Part shown: positions 1 to 8,266 of the stretch, piece by piece
Layout: each line of letters opens with the position of its first letter
Position numbering within the stretch: the stretch's first letter is position 1
From: Bacteroidaceae bacterium
GTDB taxonomy: Bacteria; Bacteroidota; Bacteroidia; Bacteroidales; Bacteroidaceae
DNA: 64,000 nucleotides
Assembly: GCA_024401275.1 (NCBI GenBank)
Contig: JAKSLJ010000016.1
Span: forward strand, 1-64,000
Reading direction: 5' to 3'
The notes under the pieces: model-generated
The model's database searches: none
Told to the model about the DNA's origin: nothing
What the model saw: the letters and a program-made list of their open reading frames with translations, nothing else
Position numbers and translations under genes: made by a program

Positions 1-35
1 CCATTCGGAAGAAATATAGACTTAATTATTGCGCA

Positions 36-96
36 AGCTGCTTTTAGCCTTTAGCTTTAAGCCTCAAGTTGAGCTTGCGAGACTTGAATAGTAAAT
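36..96. repeat. composite intergenic element, heptamer array plus hairpin (copy 1)
   Basis: GCCTTTA-type heptamers run from about 45 to 65, then GCCTC and a short imperfect palindrome around CTCAAGTTGAGCTTGCGAG next to the lpxA start. CCATTCGGA stands at the window edge. The same order of parts occurs near 868, 1025 and 3238. Confidence 0.6.
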
Positions 97-98
97 AT

Positions 99-869
99 AT
101 GAATCAAATCCATCCATTAGCAATAGTCCATCCTGATGCGAAGATAGGTGACAATAATGTCATCGGACCATTCTGTGTGATAGACGAGAATGTTGTTATA
201 GGCAACAACAACAAGTTCCTTAACAGCGTAACTATCCACTTCGGCGCACGCATTGGCGACAATAACGAATTCTTCCCTGGCGCAAGCATTTCCACAAAAC
301 CTCAGGATTTGAAGTTCCGTGGCGAGGATACTCTCTGCGAAATAGGCAACAACAACTCTATTCGCGAGAATGTTACAATCTCTCGTGGCACGGCTTCAAA
401 GGGCACAACAAAGGTGGGCAATGGCTGTCTTCTTATGGAGAACATGCACATCGGTCACGACTGCGTTGTAGGAAACAACTGCATCATTGGCAATACAACA
501 AAGCTTGCTGGTGAGGTTATCATCGAAGACTGCGCTATTATCTCTGCCTGCGTGCTTATCCATCAGTTCTGCAAGGTTGGAGGTTATGGCATTATCCAGG
601 GCGGAACACGCTTCTCTGTGGATGTTCCACCGTTCATTGTCGTTGGCAAGGAGCCAGCTCACTATTGCGGAGTTAACCTTATTGGCTTGCGTCGCCGTGG
701 CTTCTCGAACGAGATAATCACAGCCATCCACGATGCTTACCGCACTCTCTACGGTGCTCCAACACTGAATGAAGGAATTGCAGTTCTCGAAGCAATGGAG
801 AATCGTCCTAAGGAAATTGACATGATCATCAATTTCTGTAAGACATCAGAGCGCGGTGTGATGAGATAG
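99..869 (+). CDS. lpxA: acyl-ACP--UDP-N-acetylglucosamine O-acyltransferase (LpxA)
   Basis: First step of lipid A synthesis: transfers a 3-hydroxyacyl chain from acyl carrier protein to the 3-OH of UDP-GlcNAc in the cytoplasm. The protein is 256 residues, the usual LpxA size, and its N-terminal two thirds are hexapeptide repeats (IGDNNVIG, IGNNNK, VVGNNC, IIGN) that fold as a left-handed beta helix. The LIHQFCKVGGY segment and the helical C-terminal part (IGLRRRGFS) are typical. The ATG at 99 is preferred over an in-frame TTG at 69 because homology begins with MNQIHPLAIVHPDA. In Bacteroidetes lpxA usually follows a fused lpxC-fabZ gene, which would lie left of the window edge. A strong terminator follows at 963. 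Confidence 0.95.
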   Translation: MNQIHPLAIVHPDAKIGDNNVIGPFCVIDENVVIGNNNKFLNSVTIHFGARIGDNNEFFPGASISTKPQDLKFRGEDTLCEIGNNNSIRENVTISRGTASKGTTKVGNGCLLMENMHIGHDCVVGNNCIIGNTTKLAGEVIIEDCAIISACVLIHQFCKVGGYGIIQGGTRFSVDVPPFIVVGKEPAHYCGVNLIGLRRRGFSNEIITAIHDAYRTLYGAPTLNEGIAVLEAMENRPKEIDMIINFCKTSERGVMR

Positions 870-940
870 CCTGTTGTTCGCGACCGAAGTCGCGAGGGTA
901 AAAGCTAAAGGCTTAATAAAGGCCTTGCCATTCGGATGAT
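868..940. repeat. composite intergenic element (copy 2, inverted)
   Basis: Just after the lpxA stop there is a hairpin TCGCGAC-CGAA-GTCGCGA, then GGGTAAAAGCTAAAGGCTTAA and CCATTCGGATG. The parts are the same as in copy 1 but in the opposite orientation. Confidence 0.6.
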
Positions 941-962
941 AATCTATTTGGCACAAAATAAG

Positions 963-1005
963 AATCCCTGCTAAAACAATGCGTTTTAGCAGGGATTTAT
1001 TATTT
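963..1005 (+). terminator. rho-independent terminator after lpxA
   Basis: A perfect 15-bp stem (AATCCCTGCTAAAAC at 963-977 with its complement at 983-997), a five-base loop and a following TATTATTT tract. Confidence 0.85.
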
Positions 1006-1024
1006 CCTTGTTATATATTTAATC

Positions 1025-1084
1025 CGTCCGGATGGCAGCCTTTAGCTTTTACCCTTTAGCCTCGAAGCTTCGCTTCGAACCTTA
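1025..1084. repeat. composite intergenic element (copy 3)
   Basis: TCCGGATGG, then GCCTTTAGC/TTTTACCC heptamers, then GCCTCGAAG and a palindrome ending at the stop of the minus-strand DUF4834 gene. Confidence 0.6.
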
Positions 1085-1387
1085 TTCAACTTCCTCAAAA
1101 TCTACATATTCACCTTGGTTTTCCTTGAAAATTTTCTGGTGATTGCCGCGATTGCCACCAGACGACTGTTGCTGTTCGCCACGAGAAGAGCCGCGGTTGC
1201 TTGACTGCTGCTGATTGCTTGAGGCGCTTTGTCCGTAGCCTCCTGTGCGAGACGAATAGCCGTTTCGCTGATTGCCGTTGTAGTTGTTGCCTTTAAGCAT
1301 TCTCCATACAGTGCCAATGATACCACCAACGAAAAGGATTGGAACTATTATGATTAAGAGAAGAATGATGAATATGAAATGAAACAT
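1082..1387 (-). CDS. DUF4834 family small membrane protein
   Basis: A 101-residue protein with one N-terminal transmembrane helix (FHFIFIILLLIIIVPILFVG), a low-complexity middle rich in Ser, Gly, Gln, Asn and Arg, and a C-terminal GEYVDFEEVE motif. Helix, disordered linker and GEYVDFEE tail are what I recall as the DUF4834 signature in Bacteroidetes. Function is unknown; it is probably anchored in the inner membrane. It lies upstream of nothing on its strand within the window and is separated from the ClC gene by 57 bp, so the two may be cotranscribed. Confidence 0.75.
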   Translation of the reverse strand: MFHFIFIILLLIIIVPILFVGGIIGTVWRMLKGNNYNGNQRNGYSSRTGGYGQSASSNQQQSSNRGSSRGEQQQSSGGNRGNHQKIFKENQGEYVDFEEVE

Positions 1388-1444
1388 AGCTGTTTTTTCG
1401 GTTTAAATTAGTGATTAAGCGCTATACGGATTGGATGCAAAGCA

Positions 1445-3208
1445 CTATTCCTGTGAGAGATCGTGCACCATCTGACGATAAACGCGATAGACATGATACC
1501 TCGATATATATCCAACTAGCGTGCCATCAGGTGTACAAACAGGCAATTGATGCGCGTGAGTCTCGTCTAATCTTGACATAACCGAGGTCATTGGGTCGTT
1601 AACGCCTATTATGGATGCTGGCTGCGACATGAGCTGGCGAACCGTGAAATGATGGTAAAGCTCTGTGCGGAACACGATGTGGCGCAGTTTCATCAGGTCT
1701 ATTTCGCCAAGAAGATGACCTGCATCGTCAAGCACCGGCAGCACATTGCGCTTTGAACGCGAGAGATATTTCACGAGTTGTCCGAGTTCCACGTCAGGCT
1801 TCACGCTCTCGTTGTTCTTCTCGATCACATTCTCTATATTCATTAATGTAAGCACAGCCTTGTCGGTGTGGTGCGTAAGAAGCTTGCCTTCTCGGGCAAG
1901 ACGACCGGCATAGATGGAATGTGGCTCGAAGATGTTTATCGTGAGATAAGACACAATCGCTACGATGATGAGCGGAATGAACATGCTGTAGCCGCCAGTG
2001 ATGTCAGCGATAAGGAAGATACCCGTCAGCGGAGCGTGCATGACACCAGCCATGACAGCTGCCATTCCGAGCAGTGCGAAGTTCTTTTCCGGCACTTCTA
2101 TTCCAAGTTCACAGATGTTCCAAACGCGGGCGAAGAGGAAACCGGCAAAGGCACCGATGAAGAGGGATGGTGCGAAAGTACCACCGCAACCGCCACCGCC
2201 GTTCGTTGCCGATGTGGCAAACACCTTCGTAAGCAAAACCATCGTGACATAGATGAGGAGCATGTCCGACTTTCCTGCGAAGAAAGATGTGTCGAGAATC
2301 TTGTCCCAATCGGCTGTCGTGGTGCCGTTCAGCAGAATGTTTATGCTGTTGTAGCCTTCGCCATAAAGGGAAGGGAAGAGAATTATCAGCGTAGAGAGAA
2401 TCAGTGCGCCCAAGAACCATTTCATGTAAAAATGTTCCTTCAGCTTGGAGAAGATGCCTTCCGTGAAAGCCATCATACGCATGAAATAGAGGCTTACGAG
2501 ACCGCAGAACACACCGAGAAGTGCGTTTGCAGGAATGCGTCTTACTGTCCAATCGGCATCGAGCGTGAAACTGAACAGCGAATCGCTACCCATGAAGATA
2601 TATGTGAAGCAGGTAGCAGTAACGCTGGCAATGAGAATCGGCAGCAAAGAAGCCATCGTAAGGTCTATCATCAATACTTCAAGAGTAAAGACAAGACCTG
2701 CCATAGGTGCCTTGAACACACCGGCAATGGCAGCAGAAGCACCGCAACCAACGAGCACCATCAGCGTCTTGTTGTCGAGTCCGAAGGCGCGACCGAGGTT
2801 ACTTCCTATGGCAGAACCAGTGAGAACGATTGGCGCCTCGGCACCGACGGAACCACCGCAACCGATTGTTATGGCGGAAGCCACGACAGACGACCAGCAG
2901 TTGTGCGCTTTCAGGAAACTCTTCTTTCGGCTTATGGCGTAGAGGATTCTCGTGATACCGTGCGAGATATTGTCTCTCACCACGAAGCGAACGAACAACG
3001 CTGTGACGAGAATACCTATAGCAGGGTAGAGCATGTAGAGCCAGTTGAAGGTGGTAGGGTCGAAATTATGCGTGAGAAGCTGCTGCACCTGATGGATTAT
3101 CCAGTGCAACACATAGCCAGCCACTGCCGCAAAGAAACCCACGAAGAGGCTCAGCAGCATCAGCAATTGGCGCTCAGATATCTTTTCCTTTATTATAGTA
3201 ATGTTCAT
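1445..3208 (-). CDS. ClC-family chloride channel/antiporter with CBS pair
   Basis: A 587-residue membrane protein. Residues 15-430 form the ClC core: GSVGAEAPIVL (about 119-129) is the GxxGPE-like selectivity segment with the gating glutamate at about 124, and GGTFAPSLFIGAF is the third anion-binding motif. Keeping this glutamate suggests an H+/Cl- antiporter rather than a pure channel. Residues from about 455 to the end hold two CBS domains (VLPVLDDAGHLLGEIDL and LPVCTPDGTLVGYISR), which usually sense nucleotides or ionic strength. The start MNITIIKEKISERQ gives a normal short cytoplasmic N terminus. A long antisense reading frame over it is a shadow of its codon pattern. Confidence 0.92.
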   Translation of the reverse strand: MNITIIKEKISERQLLMLLSLFVGFFAAVAGYVLHWIIHQVQQLLTHNFDPTTFNWLYMLYPAIGILVTALFVRFVVRDNISHGITRILYAISRKKSFLKAHNCWSSVVASAITIGCGGSVGAEAPIVLTGSAIGSNLGRAFGLDNKTLMVLVGCGASAAIAGVFKAPMAGLVFTLEVLMIDLTMASLLPILIASVTATCFTYIFMGSDSLFSFTLDADWTVRRIPANALLGVFCGLVSLYFMRMMAFTEGIFSKLKEHFYMKWFLGALILSTLIILFPSLYGEGYNSINILLNGTTTADWDKILDTSFFAGKSDMLLIYVTMVLLTKVFATSATNGGGGCGGTFAPSLFIGAFAGFLFARVWNICELGIEVPEKNFALLGMAAVMAGVMHAPLTGIFLIADITGGYSMFIPLIIVAIVSYLTINIFEPHSIYAGRLAREGKLLTHHTDKAVLTLMNIENVIEKNNESVKPDVELGQLVKYLSRSKRNVLPVLDDAGHLLGEIDLMKLRHIVFRTELYHHFTVRQLMSQPASIIGVNDPMTSVMSRLDETHAHQLPVCTPDGTLVGYISRYHVYRVYRQMVHDLSQE

Positions 3209-3237
3209 TGTTATTCAAATTTCGCTTCGCTCATTTG

Positions 3238-3335
3238 AGGCTGAAGGCTAAAGGCTAAAAGCTAAAAGCCCCATCCGGATGGAAGCCTTAAGCCTTTACC
3301 CTTTAGCCTGTAGCCTCGATAGCGCGAGCTATCGA
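3238..3335. repeat. composite intergenic element (copy 4, double)
   Basis: Two heptamer arrays flank CCATCCGGATGG at about 3273: GGCTAAAGGCTAAAAGCTAAA on the left and AGCCTTTACCCTTTAGCC on the right. The right arm ends in the perfect hairpin TCGATAGC-GCGA-GCTATCGA (3316-3335), which overlaps the stop of the Sua5-like gene. Confidence 0.65.
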
Positions 3336-3895
3336 ATTATCTCCACCTGTCCGTCCTGCTTCAGTCGGATGATGCTTGAAGGCTGTGCTTTTGTCTTGTC
3401 GCCGCGGCGGAATGAGCAAACATAGTCAACAGCGTCGATTATCTCCTGGTCGATATCCTTGAAGATTGCCGCTGAAGGCATTCCGCTGATGTTTGCGCTT
3501 GTTGATACGATAGGCTTCTGGAAGCGGTAGCACATCTGCTTTGAAAACTCCTCGCGAGTGACGCGGATGCCCACGCTGCCATCTTCGGCAAGGAGGTTCG
3601 GAGCAAGACCCGAAGCACCGTCAAGGATGACGGTTGTAGGCTTTGTGGCAAGTTCCATGATGTCCCAAGCCACATCTGGCACATTGCGCACATAGCGCTG
3701 CACGCGAGATTCGCTGTCAACAAGGCAGATGAGCGCCTTTGAGTCCTCGCGCTGCTTTATCTTGTAAACCTTTTCAACAGCCTTTGGGTTTGTAGCATCA
3801 CAACCGATGCCCCATATTGTGTCGGTAGGGTAGAGGATAACTCCGCCTTCGCGAAGCACCTTCACCGCATTTTCTATGTCAATAGTACAATTCAT
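3329..3895 (-). CDS. L-threonylcarbamoyladenylate synthase (Sua5/YciO/YrdC family)
   Basis: A 188-residue YrdC-fold protein that makes threonylcarbamoyl-AMP from threonine, bicarbonate and ATP for the t6A37 tRNA modification. Diagnostic parts are YPTDTIWGIGCDAT, the KIKQREDSKALICLV segment, VGIRVT and PIVSTSANISG. It lacks the extra C-terminal Sua5 domain, so it is TsaC/YrdC-like in length. ATG at 3895 is chosen over an upstream in-frame TTG at 3925 because family homology starts at MNCTIDIENAVKVL. No other t6A genes are adjacent. Confidence 0.9.
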   Translation of the reverse strand: MNCTIDIENAVKVLREGGVILYPTDTIWGIGCDATNPKAVEKVYKIKQREDSKALICLVDSESRVQRYVRNVPDVAWDIMELATKPTTVILDGASGLAPNLLAEDGSVGIRVTREEFSKQMCYRFQKPIVSTSANISGMPSAAIFKDIDQEIIDAVDYVCSFRRGDKTKAQPSSIIRLKQDGQVEIIR

Positions 3896-3991
3896 CGTAT
3901 ATTTTCTATAAGCAGAAAAACGCAAGAGTGTTAATTCCCTTGCGTTTCCCTTGGTATTATCTTTTGTTTCTTGTTTTCGTTTTCGTCTTCG

Positions 3992-4474
3992 TTACTGTGC
4001 AACGTCGTCATCCACTACCTTCTCCTGTTTCTTTGCCCAGTCGTAGTAGTCATTGTCGTAACGGTTGTCAGAGAGCTTTGTGAGATGGATGTATCCCATG
4101 TCCCAGCCGCTGCGAGCCTGTTGCAGATAACCGCAAAGCTGACCGCGTCTCAGTTCATAGTCCGCGATAACCACTTCAGAACCGTCATCGTAGCTCAGGT
4201 AAATATTGCCTCTGTCAACGCTCCAGTTGAATCTTGAGTAGTCGTTGCCGTAGTGATACATGTTCTCGTCATATTCGTAGCCGCGGCCATGTCTTGAGAA
4301 ACCATCCTGATAGAAACGGATATCTACATAGAAAGAACCATTCTTGGAGTCAACTGTACCGCGCCAAGTGCCGTCAAGTTCAAGCGCTATCTGTTGGTCT
4401 TCGTCACATGAAGTGAGCGAGAAAGACATTATTGCAATGAGTGCAAGAGTGAAAATTGTGGTTAATTTCTTCAT
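3992..4474 (-). CDS. putative lipoprotein, lipocalin-like acidic protein
   Basis: A 160-residue protein with a lipoprotein signal (MKKLTTIFTLALIAIMSF, lipobox SLTSC). The mature part starts DEDQQIALELDGTWRGT and alternates beta-strand-like segments (FYVDIRFYQDG, GNIYLSYDDGSEVVIADYEL). The opening LDGTWRG and single-domain size recall lipocalin-like or DUF-type lipoproteins of Bacteroidetes, but I cannot assign a family. The reading frame is open further upstream; the start at 4474 is set by the signal peptide and by a well-spaced promoter at 4517-4548. It is divergent from trxB. Confidence 0.75.
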   Translation of the reverse strand: MKKLTTIFTLALIAIMSFSLTSCDEDQQIALELDGTWRGTVDSKNGSFYVDIRFYQDGFSRHGRGYEYDENMYHYGNDYSRFNWSVDRGNIYLSYDDGSEVVIADYELRRGQLCGYLQQARSGWDMGYIHLTKLSDNRYDNDYYDWAKKQEKVVDDDVAQ

Positions 4475-4516
4475 AGTTGTTGCTATATAAATTAATGATT
4501 TGGATATTTTCGAGGG

Positions 4517-4548
4517 CAAAAGTAACACTTTTTTCATCTTTATACAAA
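4517..4548 (-). promoter_or_regulatory. Bacteroidetes-type promoter of the lipoprotein gene
   Basis: Read on the minus strand: TTTG (4548-4545), 20 bp, TACTTTTG (4524-4517). This matches the TTTG-N19-21-TAnnTTTG consensus and lies 43 bp upstream of the chosen ATG. Confidence 0.75.
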
Positions 4549-4566
4549 TAATTACATAAGATTTTT

Positions 4567-4574
4567 TAACTTTG
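4567..4574 (+). promoter_or_regulatory. -7 element of trxB
   Basis: TAACTTTG, the consensus Bacteroidetes -7 box, 37 bp before the trxB ATG. No clear TTTG at the -33 spacing. Confidence 0.6.
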
Positions 4575-4611
4575 CAGCAAATTATAAATTTATTTAACAA
4601 AACCTAATATA

Positions 4612-5556
4612 ATGGAACACACCAAATGTCTCATTATCGGTAGTGGACCTGCGGGTTACACTGCTGCCATATATGCTTCAAGAGCTAACCTCAATCCAAT
4701 AGAATATTGCGGTCTCCAGATGGGAGGTCAGCTTACTCAGACCACAACCGTAGAGAATTTCCCTGGCTATCCTGACGGTGTTGATGCCAACATGATGATG
4801 ATGGACATCCGCCAGCAGGCGGAGAATTTCGGCGCAGACATACGCGACGGCATCGTTACGAAGGTCGATTTCTCGAAGCGTCCTTACATTATTACTATTG
4901 ATAATGGCGACCAGATAGAGGCTGAAACCGTAATCATTGCTACCGGTGCCTCCGCAAAATATCTCGGACTTCCTGACGAGGAGCGCTTCAAGGGTATGGG
5001 CGTTAGTGCTTGTGCCACATGCGACGGCTTCTTCTATCGCAAGAAGACTGTTGCTGTCGTAGGCGGTGGCGATACAGCTTGCGAGGACGCTCTCTATCTC
5101 TCAGGACTTGCCAAGAAGGTATATCTCGTTGTGCGCAAGCCATTCCTCCGCGCATCAAAGGTTATGCAAGACCGCGTGATGAACACGGAGAACATCGAGG
5201 TTCTCTTTGAGCATAACACTCTCGGACTCAATGGCGACGGAAAGGTTGGCGTTCAGGGCGCACGACTCGTGAAGCGCAAGGGCGAGGCTGACGAAGAGGA
5301 AGTGAACATCGACATCGACGGATTCTTCCTTGCCATCGGTCATAATCCAAACACGGAAATCTTCCGCGAGTGGCTTGATGTTGACAACATGGGCTACTTC
5401 AAGACCATCGACGGCACTCCAAAGACAAAGATTCCTGGAGTATATGTTGCAGGCGACTGCGCAGACCCTGTCTATCGCCAAGCCATCGTAGCTGCCGGTT
5501 CTGGTTGCAAGGCTGCCCTTGAGGCAGAACGCTTCCTGCTGGAAGACCCCCTCTAA
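4612..5556 (+). CDS. trxB: thioredoxin-disulfide reductase
   Basis: A 314-residue low-molecular-weight flavoprotein that reduces thioredoxin with NADPH. The N-terminal FAD motif is GSGPAGYTAAIYASRANL, the redox centre is CATCDGFF (about residues 134-141), the NADPH motif is VVGGGDTACEDALYLS, and the C-terminal FAD motif is GVYVAGDCAD. Length and domain order are standard. It is divergent from the lipoprotein gene and followed by two C-rich palindromes, so it is probably monocistronic. Confidence 0.97.
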   Translation: MEHTKCLIIGSGPAGYTAAIYASRANLNPIEYCGLQMGGQLTQTTTVENFPGYPDGVDANMMMMDIRQQAENFGADIRDGIVTKVDFSKRPYIITIDNGDQIEAETVIIATGASAKYLGLPDEERFKGMGVSACATCDGFFYRKKTVAVVGGGDTACEDALYLSGLAKKVYLVVRKPFLRASKVMQDRVMNTENIEVLFEHNTLGLNGDGKVGVQGARLVKRKGEADEEEVNIDIDGFFLAIGHNPNTEIFREWLDVDNMGYFKTIDGTPKTKIPGVYVAGDCADPVYRQAIVAAGSGCKAALEAERFLLEDPL

Positions 5557-5696
5557 ATCTCCCCCACAAGGGGAGACTATAATGCATTAGTGATTACAAA
5601 CCGAAAGAAATAACTAAATTAATAACTAACTCCTCATCCTCAAGAACATATTTTATTCTCCCTCCCATAAGGGGGAGGGTCGGGGTGGGGCTTAAA
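5556..5696. repeat. pair of C-rich palindromes in inverted arrangement
   Basis: TCTCCCC-CACAA-GGGGAGA (about 5560-5578) and CCCTCCC-ATAA-GGGGGAGGG (about 5660-5683), with G/C-rich tails pointing outwards. The 80 bp between them holds no gene. They resemble the palindromes that bracket the DUF559 gene at 25.6-26.2 kb. Confidence 0.6.
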
Positions 5697-5706
5697 CTAA
5701 CAAATT

Positions 5707-7167
5707 ATGTCACCCGTACAAACATCTAAAATGACAAACTGGCGTTGGTGGATCTGTGGCCTTCTCTTCGTGGCTACAACAGTTAACTACCTCGACCGTC
5801 AGGTACTTTCGCTCACAGCGAAGGAGTTTATCTATCCAGACTTCCACTGGACAGACGAAGACTACGGTAACATTACCGCTTACTTCTCTATTTTCTATGC
5901 AATCTGTATGCTCTTCGCAGGCAAGTTCGTTGACTGGATGGGCACAAAGAAAGGCTATCTCTGGGCAATCGGCGTTTGGAGCTTCGGTGCTTGTATTCAC
6001 GCTGGAACAGCCGTAGCCACTCAGTATATTCAGGGCTTGGATAGCATCGAGGCTATGCGTGCTCTCGAAAAAGGTTCTTCTGCTGCCATTGCTGTAGCTT
6101 CTACTGGCGTTTGGCTCTTCCTCGTTTGCCGTGCCATTCTCGGTCTTGGTGAGGCAGGAAACTTCCCAGCAGCCATCAAGGTAACTGCAGAATACTTCCC
6201 AAAGAAGGACCGCGCTTTCGCTACTTCCATCTTCAACGCAGGTGCTTCTGTAGGTGCTCTCGCAGCTCCACTCATGATTCCACCATTGGCAAAGGCTTTC
6301 GGTTGGGAGATGTCGTTCATCATCATCGGTGTGCTCGGCTTCATCTGGATGGGCTTCTATGTAGCATGGTATGAAAAGCCAGAGAATTCTTCTCGCGTTA
6401 ATGAGGCAGAACTCATCTACATCAATCAGGATGAAGAAGACGAAGCTGCTGCAAAGGCAGCAGCTGCTGAGGTTAAGGAAGAAAAGCAGATGTCTTTCGC
6501 TCAAGCATTTGGCTACAAGCAGACATGGGCTTTCATCACAGGTAAGTTCTTTACTGACGGCGTTTGGTGGTTCTTCCTCTTCTGGGCTCCAGGTTACTTC
6601 CAGGATGTTTACGGCTACAAGGCTTCTTCAGGCACAGGTATGATGCTCATCATGACTCTTTATGCTATCGTTACATTCCTTTCAATCTATGTTTGTAAGC
6701 TTCCAACTTACTTCGTTGAGAAGAAGGGCATGAACCCATACGCAGGTCGTATGCTTGCTATGATGTTCATCGCATTCATGCCTCTCGTTTGTCTTGCAGC
6801 ACAGCCAATGGGCGAAATCTCAGCATGGTGGCCAGCAATCATCATCGGTCTTGTAGGTGCAGGTCATCAGGCATGGTCAGCAAACCTCTTCTCTACTATC
6901 GGCGACATGTTCCCTAAGTCAGCTATCGCTACTATCACAGGTATCGGCGGTATGGCTGGTGGTATAGGTTCATTCCTTATCAACAAGGGTTCTGGTAAGC
7001 TCTTTACATTTGCTGAGGAGCAGGGCGAGGCATTCCAGTTCCTCGGTTTCGATGGCAAGCCAGCAGGTTACATGATCGTTTTCTGCGTCTGTGCTGTTGC
7101 TTATCTCCTTGCTTGGGTTATCATGAAGACTCTTGTTCCTAAGTACAAGCCAATCATTCTCGACTAA
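5707..7167 (+). CDS. MFS transporter, ACS family, ExuT-like (hexuronate)
   Basis: A 486-residue major facilitator with about 12 membrane segments. The N-terminal half has RWWICGLLFVATTVNYLDRQ, the segment typical of anion:cation symporters such as ExuT; the loop between TM2 and TM3 carries DWMGTKKG, and TM4-5 has RAILGLGEAGNFPAAIK. A charged loop (about 235-260) joins the halves. ExuT-type carriers import glucuronate or galacturonate with H+. No uronate catabolic genes are adjacent, so the substrate is inferred from family likeness only. An internal ATG at codon 9 (MTNWRWW) is a possible alternative start. A terminator follows at 7192. Confidence 0.85.
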   Translation: MSPVQTSKMTNWRWWICGLLFVATTVNYLDRQVLSLTAKEFIYPDFHWTDEDYGNITAYFSIFYAICMLFAGKFVDWMGTKKGYLWAIGVWSFGACIHAGTAVATQYIQGLDSIEAMRALEKGSSAAIAVASTGVWLFLVCRAILGLGEAGNFPAAIKVTAEYFPKKDRAFATSIFNAGASVGALAAPLMIPPLAKAFGWEMSFIIIGVLGFIWMGFYVAWYEKPENSSRVNEAELIYINQDEEDEAAAKAAAAEVKEEKQMSFAQAFGYKQTWAFITGKFFTDGVWWFFLFWAPGYFQDVYGYKASSGTGMMLIMTLYAIVTFLSIYVCKLPTYFVEKKGMNPYAGRMLAMMFIAFMPLVCLAAQPMGEISAWWPAIIIGLVGAGHQAWSANLFSTIGDMFPKSAIATITGIGGMAGGIGSFLINKGSGKLFTFAEEQGEAFQFLGFDGKPAGYMIVFCVCAVAYLLAWVIMKTLVPKYKPIILD

Positions 7168-7191
7168 AAAGCATTTAAGATATAACACAAT

Positions 7192-7226
7192 AAAAGGGCA
7201 GCCATCCATTTGGTTGTCCTTTTTTC
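7192..7226 (+). terminator. terminator after the ExuT-like gene
   Basis: AAAAGGGCAGCC, an eight-base loop, and GGTTGTCCTTTTTT form an imperfect stem followed by a T run. Confidence 0.75.
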
Positions 7227-7307
7227 TTGGTAGCGCACCTCTGTAATGCAATAGAGAGAACAAGATTTTTCTTATAAGAAAACGGTATGAAACTCATAGG
7301 ATTACGA

Positions 7308-7372
7308 GTCGTTTCCTAGGGCGTTTTGAATCGTCTCCTAGGGCGTTTTGATTCGTCTCCCAAGGAGTTGTA
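7308..7372. repeat. 22-bp tandem repeat, about three copies
   Basis: Units at 7308-7329, 7330-7351 and a diverged 7352-7372. The first two share TCCTAGGGCGTTTTGA and differ at two positions; the third keeps only TCGTCTCC followed by AAGGAG. Confidence 0.75.
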
Positions 7373-8171
7373 TTTTAAGGTGTTCGCAACGACAGAATTC
7401 ATTTATTACAATTTCAATTTCATTTTAGTGTACTTGTGTAGGAGAAACATAGAATAAAGGAAACCATAAGAGGTTGATATATAGATACTTATATATTTAG
7501 CATTATTAATAATCTATATTTTTCCTATATACAACAAAGCATTTTTATCTAAATAAACACTATATTTTTAAGGTTAAACTATATAAAATCAATCATAATG
7601 AGCATTAATTCTGTCTTATAAAGGCATTAATTTGATAGATAAAAGAATGATTTGTTTTAAGGAAAAAGTGTAAGGAGTTTATATATACATTATTATATAG
7701 ATTAATATATAGAATACTTTATAGTTATTATATAGATTATAACTATAGATTATTTATAGTTATTATATACATTATTATTTATATTATCTAAAAACATATA
7801 TTTTCATAAAGATATATCTATAATAAAAGTAGAAGGTGTCTCTGACTTAAGGAGGTGTAGTGCCCTCTCAATACCAACAGCTGCTAGCTTGGAGCGCTGG
7901 GGCTTAATGAATCTCCATAACGAAGCATGTGTCAAATAACATATTATTTCTGGCTTTAATACACTAATTTGAAATTTAAATTGTAATATTTGTTTCTTCT
8001 TTACTAAAACACGAACTTTTTACAATTTCATTTTCATTTTTAGTCTATAAGAAAGCCTGTCAAGACGCAAAACAGCCACTTTTATTGACCTCAGTCATGA
8101 CCCTTAACAACTTTTAACTTCATGCATGTTAATTCCTCGCAGAATATAGCAAACTCGTACAATTTATTTTG

Positions 8172-8179
8172 TAAATTTG
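8172..8179 (+). promoter_or_regulatory. -7 element of the CPBP protease gene
   Basis: TAAATTTG, 87 bp before the ATG at 8267. The -33 element is not clear. Confidence 0.5.
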
Positions 8180-8266
8180 CAGCCAATATTACCCTAAAAA
8201 GTATAAACTAGTAAAGACTTTTACCAATCTTCCGCCCCAAAAGCATTTGATTTTGTGGTTTGAAAT

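Larger units (their letters stand above)
7227..8266. other. 1-kb AT-rich intergenic region without a gene
   Basis: No convincing reading frame. It holds three 22-bp direct repeats (7308-7372), a very AT-rich stretch at about 7440-7830 built from TATAGTTATTATATAGATTA-like words, and a short more GC-rich patch at about 7849-7920 (around CAACAGCTGCTAGCTTGGAG) that I cannot identify. The -7 box TAAATTTG of the next gene is at 8172-8179. Confidence 0.6.

Noticed and set aside
1868-3238. A 456-codon open frame antisense to the ClC gene.
   Set aside because: It mirrors the codon pattern of the ClC frame, has a biased composition rich in Arg, His and Glu, no domain signs and no promoter.
7849-7960. 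The GC-rich patch as a tRNA.
   Set aside because: No acceptor, D or T arm can be folded and there is no TTCGA-type T loop.
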